From Pseudolabrys sp. (GTDB lineage Bacteria > Pseudomonadota > Alphaproteobacteria > Rhizobiales > Xanthobacteraceae), in NCBI GenBank assembly GCA_022841665.1, contig JALHRB010000012.1, positions 23,386 to 87,385 on the forward strand: a stretch of DNA of 64,000 bases, given 5' to 3'. Under the pieces are notes generated by a model that was not told where the DNA came from, made no database searches, and saw only the letters and a list, made by a program, of their open reading frames with translations. The stretch's first letter is position 1; each line of letters starts with the position of its first letter. Positions 51,562 through 60,266 of the stretch are shown piece by piece. The position numbers were made by a program, and so were the translations under genes.

Positions 51562-53081
51562 CGATCGGTCTCGCCGGCGATCGCGTAGCCCGAGCCGTCC
51601 TTGGCGCCGGCGAGCGCCAGCTCGAACTCCGCCATGTCGACGGCGTAGATGCGATAAAGCGGCTCGCCCTGCTCGACGCGGTCTCCGATCTTCTTGAGCA
51701 CCTTGATGCCGGCGCCTTTGTCGATCGGCGCGCCCGCCGTGCGCGCCAGCCGGTTGAGCCGCAGGCAATCGATCCCCTCCACCACGCCGTCGCGCTCGGA
51801 CACGATGTCGACGGTGAGAGGTCCCAAATCCGTGCTGCAACTGGACGGACCTTGCGCATCGATAATCTTCTGCATTTGCCGGAGCGCGGCGCCGCTCTCG
51901 AGCAGTTCGCGGGCGCGCTGATAGCCCTTGCCGCCGCGCAACTCCGGATCGTAGTCGAGCAGATGCGCCGCCAGCCGCAACGACTTCTCGCGCAGATCCT
52001 TGGGCGCGGCCGGATCGTTCGACAGCACCGCCATCACGTCGTGAGCCTCCAGCACCGGCCCGATGCCGTTGCCGATCGGCTGGCGGCCGTCGGTGGTGAT
52101 CACCTCCACCGCAATGCCGAAATGATCGCCGACGAACTCGAACAGCTTGCGCAGCCGCATCGCTTCCATCGCGGTCGTCAGCTTGGCCGATGGCCCCACC
52201 GGCAGATCGATCAAGAGATGCGTCGATCCGGCGGCGAGCTTCTTCGACATGATTGAAGCCACCATCTGCTCGCGCGTGTCGAGGCTGAGCGGACGCTCGA
52301 CCGAGATCAAAATGTCGTCGGCCGGCGACAAATTCACGTGACCGCCCCACACGAGGCAGCCGTGGCAGGCATTCACCACCTCGCGCATCTCGTCGACGCC
52401 GAGATCGACGCGCGCCAGCACTTCCATGGTGTCCGCCGTGCCGGCCGGCGACGTGATCGCGCGCGACGACGTCTTCGGAATGGTGAGGCCGTGCGCGGCG
52501 ACGATCGGCACCACCACCATGGACGTGCGGTTGCCGGGAATACCGCCGATGCAGTGCTTGTCCACGACGATCGGCCGGTCCCATTTAAGCTGGGTGCCGG
52601 CCTCCGCCATGGCGCGCGCAAGCGCCAGCAACTCGCCGCTGGTCATGAAGCTCGCCGACGAGATCAGGAAGGCGGCGATTTCCATGTCGGAGTAGCGGTA
52701 GTGCGAGATGTCGTCGATGATCGCGCCGATCTCGGCCGGCTGGAGCGAATGACCCTGGATCTTGGCGCGCACGGCGTCGAGGCTTTCGGGCGGCGTCGCC
52801 GGCTTCACCGCGACCAGCGCGCCCACCGGCTGGCCGAAGCGGCGGAAGGCGGGCTCGGAAAGCCCCAGTTCGTCGGTGCCGACCATGCCGTCGTCGGTGA
52901 GCAGGAGCGTCGCCAGAAGCTCCTTGTCTCCGCATTGCAGTTCGACCCGGCTGAAGCCGCGGAATACGTCCGGCCGCAGCGCCAGAGAGCGGCGGGACAT
53001 GACCACCACGTTCTCGCGGCCGGTATCGAGGTTGACCCGCCTGATCTTCAGGCGCGGGCGCTGGCTGTTCTTGGCGTTCAT
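51558..53081 (-). CDS. AMP phosphorylase / thymidine phosphorylase family protein (archaeal type)
   Basis: Protein of 507 aa, longer than bacterial DeoA (about 440) because of an N-terminal domain, residues 10-85 ([20 protein letters not shown]), that is a mark of archaeal AMP phosphorylase. The phosphate-binding loop [13 protein letters not shown] (175-187) and [20 protein letters not shown] (206-225) also match that subgroup. AMP phosphorylase turns a nucleoside 5'-monophosphate and phosphate into ribose 1,5-bisphosphate and base. ATG 53081 was chosen over 53117 because a FixK-type box and a -10-like TATGCT at 53113-53118 put the transcript start near 53107. First gene of a three-gene overlapping operon. 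Confidence 0.88.
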   Translation of the reverse strand: MNAKNSQRPRLKIRRVNLDTGRENVVVMSRRSLALRPDVFRGFSRVELQCGDKELLATLLLTDDGMVGTDELGLSEPAFRRFGQPVGALVAVKPATPPESLDAVRAKIQGHSLQPAEIGAIIDDISHYRYSDMEIAAFLISSASFMTSGELLALARAMAEAGTQLKWDRPIVVDKHCIGGIPGNRTSMVVVPIVAAHGLTIPKTSSRAITSPAGTADTMEVLARVDLGVDEMREVVNACHGCLVWGGHVNLSPADDILISVERPLSLDTREQMVASIMSKKLAAGSTHLLIDLPVGPSAKLTTAMEAMRLRKLFEFVGDHFGIAVEVITTDGRQPIGNGIGPVLEAHDVMAVLSNDPAAPKDLREKSLRLAAHLLDYDPELRGGKGYQRARELLESGAALRQMQKIIDAQGPSSCSTDLGPLTVDIVSERDGVVEGIDCLRLNRLARTAGAPIDKGAGIKVLKKIGDRVEQGEPLYRIYAVDMAEFELALAGAKDGSGYAIAGETDR

Positions 53082-53143
53082 CCCTGAGGGTCCATAATTG
53101 CTAGTGCGCAATAGCATATTCTTCGTGCGCCGCCGCCTCCTCG

Positions 53144-53157
53144 TTGATTCAAATCAT
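53144..53157. promoter_or_regulatory. FNR/FixK-type box 1
   Basis: TTGATTCAAATCAT matches TTGAT-N4-ATCAA at 9 of 10 positions. Its centre (53150.5) is about 42 nt from a predicted transcript start near 53107-53109 for the minus-strand AMP phosphorylase operon, with TATGCT at 53113-53118 as a -10. This is class II activator geometry, suggesting induction at low oxygen. Confidence 0.65.
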
Positions 53158-53181
53158 GAAAGCCGTCCCGTCCCGGCCGGC

Positions 53182-53195
53182 TTGACCTGTATCAA
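53182..53195. promoter_or_regulatory. FNR/FixK-type box 2
   Basis: TTGACCTGTATCAA matches TTGAT-N4-ATCAA at 9 of 10 positions. Centred at 53188.5, it would activate a plus-strand transcript start near 53230, ahead of the small protein gene at 53274. Two such boxes 38 bp apart centre to centre in one divergent promoter support oxygen-dependent control. Confidence 0.65.
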
Positions 53196-53273
53196 GGTGC
53201 GGCCAGCCGGCCGTAGTCAGATTGACCTGTCAATTGTGTACCCAAGAATGATTGTTCAGGGACCCAGCAGACC

Positions 53274-53420
53274 ATGAACCGTAACATTCTTTATCTCGTC
53301 ATCGGCGTGCTCGCCGTCGCCGCCGGAATCTTCGGCTATCAGCTCTACCAGGAGCGCCAGAAGACCACCGGCATCGAGATCAATGTCGGCAAAGGCGGCA
53401 TTTCCATCGAGAAGAAATAG
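53274..53420 (+). CDS. Small single-pass membrane protein (48 aa)
   Basis: Residues 4-24 (NILYLVIGVLAVAAGIFGYQ) form one membrane helix, followed by LYQERQKTTGIEINVGKGG and ISIEKK, a short charged tail with a glycine-bearing amphipathic motif. Similar small proteins occur in related genomes as hypotheticals, from memory. It is the first gene after the two FixK-type boxes on the plus strand. Role unknown. Confidence 0.75.
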   Translation: MNRNILYLVIGVLAVAAGIFGYQLYQERQKTTGIEINVGKGGISIEKK

Positions 53421-53534
53421 TGCTGCAATCCGCGGACGGCGCCCTCATGGGGACGCCGGAGGGCCGGCCGAAGTCAAGCGGGCCGGCTCCGCGGGAAGCC
53501 ATGTTCAGTTAGGTCCTGCCAAAGGAGATAACGC

Positions 53535-53699
53535 ATGTCGCTCGGTACCATTCTCGTCATCATCCTCATCATTTTCCTGCTCGGCGGCTTCAGCGGCCGC
53601 TTCGGCGGCTACGGCTACGGGTTCGGTCACGGCGGCGTCGGCATCATCGGCATCATCCTGATCGTGATCGTTGTTCTGATGCTGCTTGGGCGGATCTGA
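53535..53699 (+). CDS. DUF3309-like small hydrophobic protein (54 aa)
   Basis: Starts SLGTILVIILIIFLLGGFSG, a glycine-tyrosine-rich middle (GGYGYGFGHGG), then IIGIILIVIVVLMLLGRI. This is the layout of DUF3309 proteins: two hydrophobic ends around a Gly/aromatic loop. A strong AAAGGAGAT lies 5 nt or more upstream of ATG 53535. Function unknown; such genes often go with stress loci. Confidence 0.8.
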   Translation: MSLGTILVIILIIFLLGGFSGRFGGYGYGFGHGGVGIIGIILIVIVVLMLLGRI

Positions 53700-53719
53700 T
53701 CTGACAAGGTGAGCGCCGG

Positions 53720-54421
53720 ATGAGCCGTCTTCGTTTGCATCCGGAGGGCCACCTCGTCAGCCGCATCGGTTGGTTGCGAGCCGCCGTGCTCGGAGCCAAC
53801 GACGGCATCATCTCGACCGCAAGCCTTATCGTCGGCGTTGCCGCAGCGGCCGCGACGCAAAATGAGGTTTTGATCGCCGGCGTGGCAGGGCTGGTGGCGG
53901 GCGCCATGTCGATGGCCGCCGGCGAATACGTATCCGTCAGTTCGCAATCCGACACCGAACAGGCCGACCTCGCGCGCGAACGCAAGGAGCTGACCGAGCA
54001 GCCCGCGTTCGAGCTCGACGAGCTTGCCGACATCTACGCCAAGCGCGGTGTCGATCCAGCGCTGGCGCGGCAGGTTGCGCAGCAGTTGATGGCAAAGGAC
54101 GCCTTGGGCGCACACGCGCGCGATGAGCTTGGGATTTCGGAAATCACCGCTGCGCGTCCTATACAGGCCGCATTGACCTCGGCCGCGACATTTTCTGTCG
54201 GTGCGGCCATGCCCTTGCTCATGGTGGTCGTATCGCCCGCCGGCGCGCTTGTCCCCATCGTGTCCGCCGCGTCCCTGGGCTTCCTTTCACTTTTGGGAGC
54301 GATCGGAGCGGCAGCAGGTGGCGCGAATATCCTGAGAGCCACGGCCCGCGTGACATTCTGGGGCGCATTGGCAATGGCTCTCACGGCCGGAATCGGGAAA
54401 CTGTTCGGCACGGTTTTCTGA
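53720..54421 (+). CDS. VIT (CCC1/Nodulin-21) family membrane protein
   Basis: Protein of 233 aa with about five membrane helices. The family opening GANDGIISTASLIVGVAAA is near residues 25-43, AGAMSMAAGEYVSVSSQSDTE near 63, and AAMPLLMVVV later. VIT proteins move Fe2+ or Mn2+ out of the cytosol. The soluble middle (ERKELTEQPAFELDELADIYA) is the usual metal-binding domain region. It sits in the row of small membrane proteins downstream of the FixK-type boxes. Confidence 0.9.
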   Translation: MSRLRLHPEGHLVSRIGWLRAAVLGANDGIISTASLIVGVAAAAATQNEVLIAGVAGLVAGAMSMAAGEYVSVSSQSDTEQADLARERKELTEQPAFELDELADIYAKRGVDPALARQVAQQLMAKDALGAHARDELGISEITAARPIQAALTSAATFSVGAAMPLLMVVVSPAGALVPIVSAASLGFLSLLGAIGAAAGGANILRATARVTFWGALAMALTAGIGKLFGTVF

Positions 54422-54465
54422 GGACCGGGGCAGGCTAGGCTTGCGTTCAAACGCGGGGGGATGAC

Positions 54466-54645
54466 ATGCCGCTCTGGCAGAGGTTGCTGATCACGCTCGC
54501 GATCATGCTCATAGCGAGTTTCGCCGCCGGCCTCTTTTGGGTCTGGCTATTCAGCACAGACATGCCGAGTTATCTGAGCGGGGTTGTCGGCGGCGTGACG
54601 GCCGTGCCAACGTGGGAATTGCTGAAGCGTATTGAAATACGCTGA
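54466..54645 (+). CDS. Small membrane protein (59 aa), hypothetical
   Basis: Residues 5-30 (QRLLITLAIMLIASFAAGLF) are one membrane helix, followed by a short loop and TWELLKRIEIR. A G-run lies 6-13 nt before ATG 54466. No family recognised. Located between the VIT and DUF389 genes and in the same direction. Confidence 0.55.
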   Translation: MPLWQRLLITLAIMLIASFAAGLFWVWLFSTDMPSYLSGVVGGVTAVPTWELLKRIEIR

Positions 54646-54694
54646 CGCTTGCGTGATTACGGCACGTGCAAATATTGAGTTCGGAAGGGCGCCG

Positions 54695-55336
54695 ATGCGT
54701 GGGCACATTACCCAGAAAGTTCTCGACGATGCCTATCGTACTCTCACCGACCGCGCGAAAATCGACCTCGATTTTCTCTTGTTGACCGTTGCGGCGGCCG
54801 TCATTTGTGCTCTGGGTTTCAAGATGAACAGCGCGCCGGTCATCGTCGGAGCTATGGTTGTTTCGCCGTTGCTCTTTCCGGTCATCTGCGCCGGCGCCGC
54901 GACGTACCAAGCCGACGGGCGCGCATTCATCCGGGCCATCGGGACATTTGCAATTGGCTTTATTGCCGCCATTGCTGCCGCGATTGTTGTCGGTCTTTTT
55001 TATGCGACGACATTCCGCTCGGAAATCGTCGATCGCTTAAGCGAGGCTCCCGCCGATTACTTTCTGGTGGCATTTTTTTCCGGATTGGCGGGCACATACG
55101 CGTATTTCTCCCCCAAAATTCACGAAGCCGTCGCCGGTATCGCGATCTCCGTCGCGTTGATTCCACCGGTTGTCATGCTGGGCATCGGGCTGGGCGTCGG
55201 GATCGCGAAGCAAAACTCCGATCTCGTTCTCACCAGCGGCGTGATCGTGCTGAGCAATATTTTCGGAATCTATCTGGGCTCGATCGCGATGGTTGCGGGC
55301 CTGCACCGGATTTCAAGAGACCAGGTCACGCGCTAG
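54695..55336 (+). CDS. DUF389 family membrane protein
   Basis: Protein of 213 aa, about six membrane helices. SAPVIVGAMVVSPLLFPVI near residue 46 and ALIPPVVMLGIGLGVG near 155 are DUF389 marks. ATG 54695 follows GGAAGGG. DUF389 (TIGR00341-like) proteins are of unknown function. Base composition is slightly lower in GC than flanking genes. Confidence 0.8.
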   Translation: MRGHITQKVLDDAYRTLTDRAKIDLDFLLLTVAAAVICALGFKMNSAPVIVGAMVVSPLLFPVICAGAATYQADGRAFIRAIGTFAIGFIAAIAAAIVVGLFYATTFRSEIVDRLSEAPADYFLVAFFSGLAGTYAYFSPKIHEAVAGIAISVALIPPVVMLGIGLGVGIAKQNSDLVLTSGVIVLSNIFGIYLGSIAMVAGLHRISRDQVTR

Positions 55337-55363
55337 GGACAAGCCGCCGCGCTTACCCAGCAA

Positions 55364-55753
55364 TCACTTGCCCGCGACCGGATTGCTTTCAGGTATCCAT
55401 ACGATGTCGAGGCAGACGCGCGCCAGGCCGGTAATGCCGAGTTCGCGCGCGGCAACCTGCGACACGTCGATTATTCTTCCGCTGACGAATGGGCCGCGAT
55501 CGGTGATCCGCACGGCCGCCGTGCGCCCGTTGTCCTGATTGTTGACATTGAGCAGCGCCCCGAAAGGCAGCGTTCGGTGCGCGGCGGTAAAGTCTTCTGG
55601 ACGGGTGTCCTCTCCGCTCGCCGTCTCTTCGCGCGTGGTGGCGTAGACCGACGCAATCCCGCATTCGTCCGGCTTTCTGTCGTCCGCGCTCGCCGGGCCC
55701 CAGAGAGCGACCGGCAGCAAGGCGACGACATATAGGTCTGATCGCTTGATCAT
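55364..55753 (-). CDS. rlpA: RlpA family septal ring lytic transglycosylase-like protein
   Basis: Secreted protein of 129 aa. Signal peptide residues 1-23 (ending GPASA), then the double-psi barrel: GIASVYATTREETASGE, FTAAHRTLPFGALLNVNN and ITDRGPFVSGRIIDVSQVAA, including the catalytic Asp of TDRGPF. No SPOR domain, so it is a minimal RlpA. It cleaves or binds peptidoglycan at the septum. Confidence 0.88.
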   Translation of the reverse strand: MIKRSDLYVVALLPVALWGPASADDRKPDECGIASVYATTREETASGEDTRPEDFTAAHRTLPFGALLNVNNQDNGRTAAVRITDRGPFVSGRIIDVSQVAARELGITGLARVCLDIVWIPESNPVAGK

Positions 55754-56061
55754 TGGCCGTTTTGCGAAGCTGAACGGTAAAACCGAATTTGTTGCGGCAA
55801 GATGCTCGTTTGGACTTTTTATCGAGTATCGGCGCAGCGATATTGCGATTGGTCAAAGGCGCGCGGCGCCAGCCGGTGCACCCGCCGACGTGCCGCACCT
55901 CTTCTGAGGTTATCCGAACCGGCGAATGCTGACCGGCGGCGCATAGGCAACCGCCCGTTTTTGCTTGTAATTCCCCGCTTAACGGCGCCTTAAACCACCC
56001 TCTCTAGCGTGCCTTTCGGGGACCGGCGCAGCCTGCCGCCGGCGTGTTTTGGGTATCGCGT
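55754..56061. other. Intergenic region upstream of PBP1A gene
   Basis: 308 bp between the divergent rlpA and PBP1A starts. It must hold both promoters, but I see no confident operator, repeat or small gene in it. Confidence 0.5.
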
Positions 56062-58173
56062 ATGGGACGGGGACAGAGCGGCCGCCGGGAGCCGTCGTTC
56101 GACCATTCGCCCGAGCTGCGCGTGAGCGCCGGCGAGCGCGCCGCGCCCGCCCCCTCCCCGCGCCGCCGCCGCAAGCGCAAGGGGCGCGGGCCCCGGCGAT
56201 CATTTTTCGGCCGCCTGGTCTACTGGAGCCTGGTGCTCGGCCTCTGGCTGGTCATCGGCGCGGTCGGCTCGGTGGTCTATGTCGGCGCCCACCTGCCGCC
56301 CATCCAGTCGCTCGAAATTCCCAAGCGGCCGCCGTCGATCCAGATCGTCGACGTCGAAGGCCGTCCGCTCGCCCGCCGCGGCGACCTCGCCGGCGCGCCG
56401 ACCGCGCTGAAGGAATTGCCCACATACGTTCCTCGCGCCTTCATCGCCATCGAGGACCGGCGCTTCTACGAGCATTACGGCGTCGATCCCATGGGCATCG
56501 GCCGCGCCGCGGTCGCCAACATTCTGCATCGCGGCGTGGCCCAAGGGGGCTCCACGATCACCCAGCAATTGGCGAAAAATCTCTTTCTGACTCAAGAACG
56601 TACCGTCACGCGCAAGCTGCAGGAGGTGCTGCTGGCGCTGTGGCTGGAGCGCAAATACTCCAAGACCGAAATTCTCGAGCTGTACTTGAATCGCGTCTAT
56701 TTCGGCGCCGGCGCATACGGCATCGAGCAGGCCTCGCAGCGCTACTTCGGCAAATCGGCCAAGCAGATCACGCTGGCCGAAGCCGCCTTGCTCGCCGGAC
56801 TGGTGAAGTCCCCGTCCCGTCTCGCGCCCACGCGCAACTTCGACGCCGCCGAGCAGCGCGCCAAGATCGTGCTCGCCGCCATGGCCGATTTGCGCTTCAT
56901 CACGCCCGCCAATGAGCGCATCGCGGTGGCGAAGCCCCCGCGCATCGTGCCGCAGGCCGGCAACGGCGCGGTCAACTATGTCGCCGACTGGGTGATGGAC
57001 GTGCTCAACGACGTGCTCGGCCATATCGAGGAAGACATCGTGGTGCGCACCACGATCGACTCCGTGCTGCAGGCCAATGCCGAGAAAGCCCTCACCGACG
57101 AGCTTGCCGCCAAGGGCGACAAGGGCAACGTCTCGCAAGGCGCGCTGGTCGCCATGTCGCCGGACGGCGCGGTGCGCGCCATGGTCGGCGGCCGCAACTA
57201 CGCCGACAGCCAGTTCAACCGCGCGGTCGCCGCCAAGCGCCAGCCCGGCTCCGCCTTCAAGCCCTTTGTCTACCTGAGCGCGCTCGAGCGCGGGCTCACG
57301 CCCGACACCGTGCGCGACGACAAGCCGATCAAGATCAAGAACTGGCAGCCGGAGAACTACGGCCACGAATATTACGGCCCGGTCACGCTCACCAAGGCGC
57401 TGGCGATGTCGCTCAACACCGTGTCGGTGCGGCTGACCATGGAAGTCACGCCGATGGCGGTGCTGCGCACCGCGCACCGGCTCGGCATCGCCTCGCGGCT
57501 CGAGCCCAACGCCTCGATCGCGCTCGGCACCTCGGAAGTGTCGATGCTGGAACTGGTCGGCGCCTACGCCACCTTCGCCAATGGCGGCTATGCCACCGCG
57601 CCGCACGTCATCGAGAAGATCACCGCCGGCAACGGCAAGGTGCTCTATATGCGCAACGAGCAACAGCTCGGCCGTATCGTCGAGGCGCGCTATGTCGGCA
57701 TGATAAACGCGATGATGCAGGAAACCCTGACCGTCGGCACCGCGCAAAAGGCGGCGCTGCCGGGCTGGACCGCGGCCGGCAAGACCGGCACCAGCCAGGA
57801 TTTCCGTGACGCCTGGTTCGTCGGCTACACCGCCAAGCTCGTCACCGGCGTGTGGCTCGGCAATGACGACGGATCGCCCACCAAGAAAGTGACCGGCGGC
57901 GGCATGCCGGTGGAAATCTGGAGCAAGTTCATGCGCGGCGCGCACCAGGGCGTGCCGATGGCGAGCCTGCCCGGCGCGTCGAGCGGCGGCTTCTTCTCCA
58001 GCATCTTTGGCGGCGGCGACACGCGTGCGCCGGCGCGCGAGCCAATGGCGCGCGACTCCGACGCGCCAGTCCCGCCGGCGCCGGTGCAGCCGGTCGCCAA
58101 TGCGGGCGGCCCGACCAACGGCCGTGGCGGGCTGGACGGCTGGCTCTTGGATAACCTGTTCGGCCGCCGCTAG
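56062..58173 (+). CDS. Penicillin-binding protein 1A (bifunctional peptidoglycan synthase)
   Basis: Protein of 703 aa. A basic N-terminal tail (PRRRRKRKGRGPRR) precedes one membrane helix near residues 55-77. The GT51 glycosyltransferase has EDRRFYEHYGVDPMG near 130 and GGSTITQQLAKN near 163. The transpeptidase has the SxxK in PGSAFKPF near 395, SLN in AMSLNTVSV, and KTGTS near 572. The C-terminus is Gly/Pro rich. Builds the cell wall at the inner membrane. ATG 56062 was used; GTG 56044 in frame is possible. Confidence 0.93.
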   Translation: MGRGQSGRREPSFDHSPELRVSAGERAAPAPSPRRRRKRKGRGPRRSFFGRLVYWSLVLGLWLVIGAVGSVVYVGAHLPPIQSLEIPKRPPSIQIVDVEGRPLARRGDLAGAPTALKELPTYVPRAFIAIEDRRFYEHYGVDPMGIGRAAVANILHRGVAQGGSTITQQLAKNLFLTQERTVTRKLQEVLLALWLERKYSKTEILELYLNRVYFGAGAYGIEQASQRYFGKSAKQITLAEAALLAGLVKSPSRLAPTRNFDAAEQRAKIVLAAMADLRFITPANERIAVAKPPRIVPQAGNGAVNYVADWVMDVLNDVLGHIEEDIVVRTTIDSVLQANAEKALTDELAAKGDKGNVSQGALVAMSPDGAVRAMVGGRNYADSQFNRAVAAKRQPGSAFKPFVYLSALERGLTPDTVRDDKPIKIKNWQPENYGHEYYGPVTLTKALAMSLNTVSVRLTMEVTPMAVLRTAHRLGIASRLEPNASIALGTSEVSMLELVGAYATFANGGYATAPHVIEKITAGNGKVLYMRNEQQLGRIVEARYVGMINAMMQETLTVGTAQKAALPGWTAAGKTGTSQDFRDAWFVGYTAKLVTGVWLGNDDGSPTKKVTGGGMPVEIWSKFMRGAHQGVPMASLPGASSGGFFSSIFGGGDTRAPAREPMARDSDAPVPPAPVQPVANAGGPTNGRGGLDGWLLDNLFGRR

Positions 58174-59372
58174 TGCTTGGCCGACGCGGCGCGGCGCACG
58201 CCGCGCGTCATAAACCACAGCACCAAAGTCGCGGCGCCCATCGCGGCGATCGCAATCACCAGCGGCCATGCGCTCGTGCCGAGCAGCGCGCCGACAACCG
58301 CGCCGCAGACCGATGCCGTGCTCTGCTGCATGAAGCCGAACAAAGACGACGCCGCGCCGGCGCGCTCGGGAAACGGCGTCATGGCGCCGGCGATGGATTG
58401 CGCCAGGATCATCGCCAGGCCGGCGAGATAGACCGCCATCGGCAGCACCAGCGACAGCGCCGAGGTAAGCCCGAGCGCCACCGCGGCGACCATGCCGAGC
58501 CCACCGGCCGTGCAGCAGCAGCAGCCGACGCCGATCAAGCCGTCGATGCCGAGCCGCGTCACCAGCCGCGCGGAGAGTCCCGCGCCGCCCATGTAACCGA
58601 CCGCGCCGATCGCAAAGACAACGCCGAAGTCGAGCGGCGGCAGGCCGTAAAGTCCTTGCAACACGAAGGAGGCGCCGGAGATCCAGGCGAACAGGCCGGC
58701 GAATGCGAACGCGGCCAGCCCGAGATAGGCGAGATAGGCCGGGCTGCGCACCAGCACCCGGTATGACCTGAACATCGAGCCGAACGATACCGGCTCTTCC
58801 GCGCGCCGCGTGTTCGTTTCCGGCAGCAGCAGCCAGACCACGCCCGCGATCACGGCCATGGTGAGCAGCAGCACGATGAAGACCGAGCGCCAGCCGAAGC
58901 CGGTCTGCAAGGCGCCGCCGACGATCGGCGCCACCACCGGCGCCAGCGCCATCACCGACGCCATCAAGGACAATTCACGCCCGGCGCGCGTGCCGGAATA
59001 GAGATCGCGCACGATGGCGCGCGCCAGCACGATGCCGCCGGAACCGCCGATGCCCTGCACCGCGCGCGCCACGATCAGCATTTCGATCGACGTCGAAAGC
59101 GCGCAGGCGAGCGTGGCGAGACCGTAGAGCGCAAGCGCGCCCATCAGCACGGCCTTGCGCCCGTGCCGGTCGGACACCGGGCCGTAGAAGATCTGCCCGC
59201 AGGCAAAGCCGATCAGATAGGACGAAATGGTGAGCTGCGCTTCGGCGGTGGTCGCGTCCAGCCGCCGCGCGATGTCCGGCAGCGACGGCAGATACATGTC
59301 CGTCGTCAGCGGCCCGATCGCGGTCAGGCCCGCGAGCAACGCGGTGAGCGCGAAAGTGCCGGTGCGAAGCAT
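58170..59372 (-). CDS. Bcr/CflA family multidrug efflux MFS transporter
   Basis: Twelve-helix transporter of 400 aa. The opening ALLAGLTAIGPLTTDMYLPSLPDIA is the Bcr/CflA signature; GPVSDRHGRKAVLM is MFS motif A and RAVQGIGGSGGIVLARAIVRD the motif B/C region. An odd run of four cysteines (GCCCC) occurs near residue 275. Ends overlapping the PBP1A stop by 4 bp. Proton-driven export of drugs such as bicyclomycin or chloramphenicol, or of metabolites. Confidence 0.9.
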   Translation of the reverse strand: MLRTGTFALTALLAGLTAIGPLTTDMYLPSLPDIARRLDATTAEAQLTISSYLIGFACGQIFYGPVSDRHGRKAVLMGALALYGLATLACALSTSIEMLIVARAVQGIGGSGGIVLARAIVRDLYSGTRAGRELSLMASVMALAPVVAPIVGGALQTGFGWRSVFIVLLLTMAVIAGVVWLLLPETNTRRAEEPVSFGSMFRSYRVLVRSPAYLAYLGLAAFAFAGLFAWISGASFVLQGLYGLPPLDFGVVFAIGAVGYMGGAGLSARLVTRLGIDGLIGVGCCCCTAGGLGMVAAVALGLTSALSLVLPMAVYLAGLAMILAQSIAGAMTPFPERAGAASSLFGFMQQSTASVCGAVVGALLGTSAWPLVIAIAAMGAATLVLWFMTRGVRRAASAKH

Positions 59373-59440
59373 CGTGAAAATTCTTTCGTGACACCGCGCC
59401 GCGGCCAACGCGCGTCTCTATATCAGTGCGGTGTGGCTAG

Positions 59441-60208
59441 CTAGGGCGTTTCCGACTGCATGCCATACCGGTGCAAGGCGGCACCGTGCGCGTCGAGCCA
59501 GGCCTTGGCGCGGCCCATGTCGGGGCAGATGCGCTCGACCAGCCGCCAGAAGCGGCGCGAGTGGTTCATCTCGACCAGGTGTGCCACCTCGTGCGCCGCG
59601 AGATATTCCAGCACGTAGGGCGGCGCCAAAATCAGCCGCCACGAATAAGACAGCACCCCGGTGGTCGAGCACGAGCCCCAGCGGCTCGCCTGGTCGCGCA
59701 CCGACACGCGTGCGTGCTTGACGCCGAGCGCCTGCGCCGCCTGCCGGCTGGCGGCCTCCAGGTCGCGCTTGGCCTCGCGCTTGAGAAAGTCGCGCACGCG
59801 GCGCCCGACATGCGGCGCTTCGCCGGCGACGCACAGGAGGCGTGCTTCTTCGCTTTCCTCGATCCAAACGGTGCCGCGCGCGTGGCGGCGATGCTCGATG
59901 CGATGCTCGACGCCGCGCAACGGCAGCGCGGCGCCGTGCGCGAAGGGGGCGGCTTCCGGCAGGCGGCGCAGCCGCGCCGCGATCCAGCCGCCGTGCTTCT
60001 CGGCAAATTCGCGCGCCTGCGCGAGGCTGCCGCGCGTCGGCATGGTGAGCACCACGTCGCGCGTGGCGGCGTTGATGCGCAAGGTATAGCGCCGCGCCTG
60101 CCGGTGGCGGCGCACGCGCACGAGATAGACCTCGCCGTCGAAGGCGACGGTAAGCGAGGTTGGCTCGCTGGTGCGGCGGAAGAGCAGTGCGCGCAGCGGG
60201 ATCGACAT
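59441..60208 (-). CDS. YgjP/DUF45-type zinc metallopeptidase-like protein
   Basis: Protein of 255 aa. The HExxH motif is in AAHEVAHLVEMNHSRRFW, with a third His ligand in NHSRRFW, and WGSCSTTGVLSYSWRL is the other DUF45 hallmark. ATG 60208 (SIPLRALLFRR) begins the conserved region; the longer frame upstream overlaps PhaZ and is a shadow. Members are cytoplasmic, M48-like, with unclear substrates. Confidence 0.87.
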   Translation of the reverse strand: MSIPLRALLFRRTSEPTSLTVAFDGEVYLVRVRRHRQARRYTLRINAATRDVVLTMPTRGSLAQAREFAEKHGGWIAARLRRLPEAAPFAHGAALPLRGVEHRIEHRRHARGTVWIEESEEARLLCVAGEAPHVGRRVRDFLKREAKRDLEAASRQAAQALGVKHARVSVRDQASRWGSCSTTGVLSYSWRLILAPPYVLEYLAAHEVAHLVEMNHSRRFWRLVERICPDMGRAKAWLDAHGAALHRYGMQSETP

Positions 60209-60266
60209 GGCCGGCCCGGAATCGTTTAGGCCGGCATCATGCCACAGCCGCGCGCAAAGGCTAAGC

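Noticed and set aside
53222..53233. TTGACCTGTCAA as a third FNR/FixK box
   Set aside because: The arms are two bases too close (12-bp rather than 14-bp palindrome).
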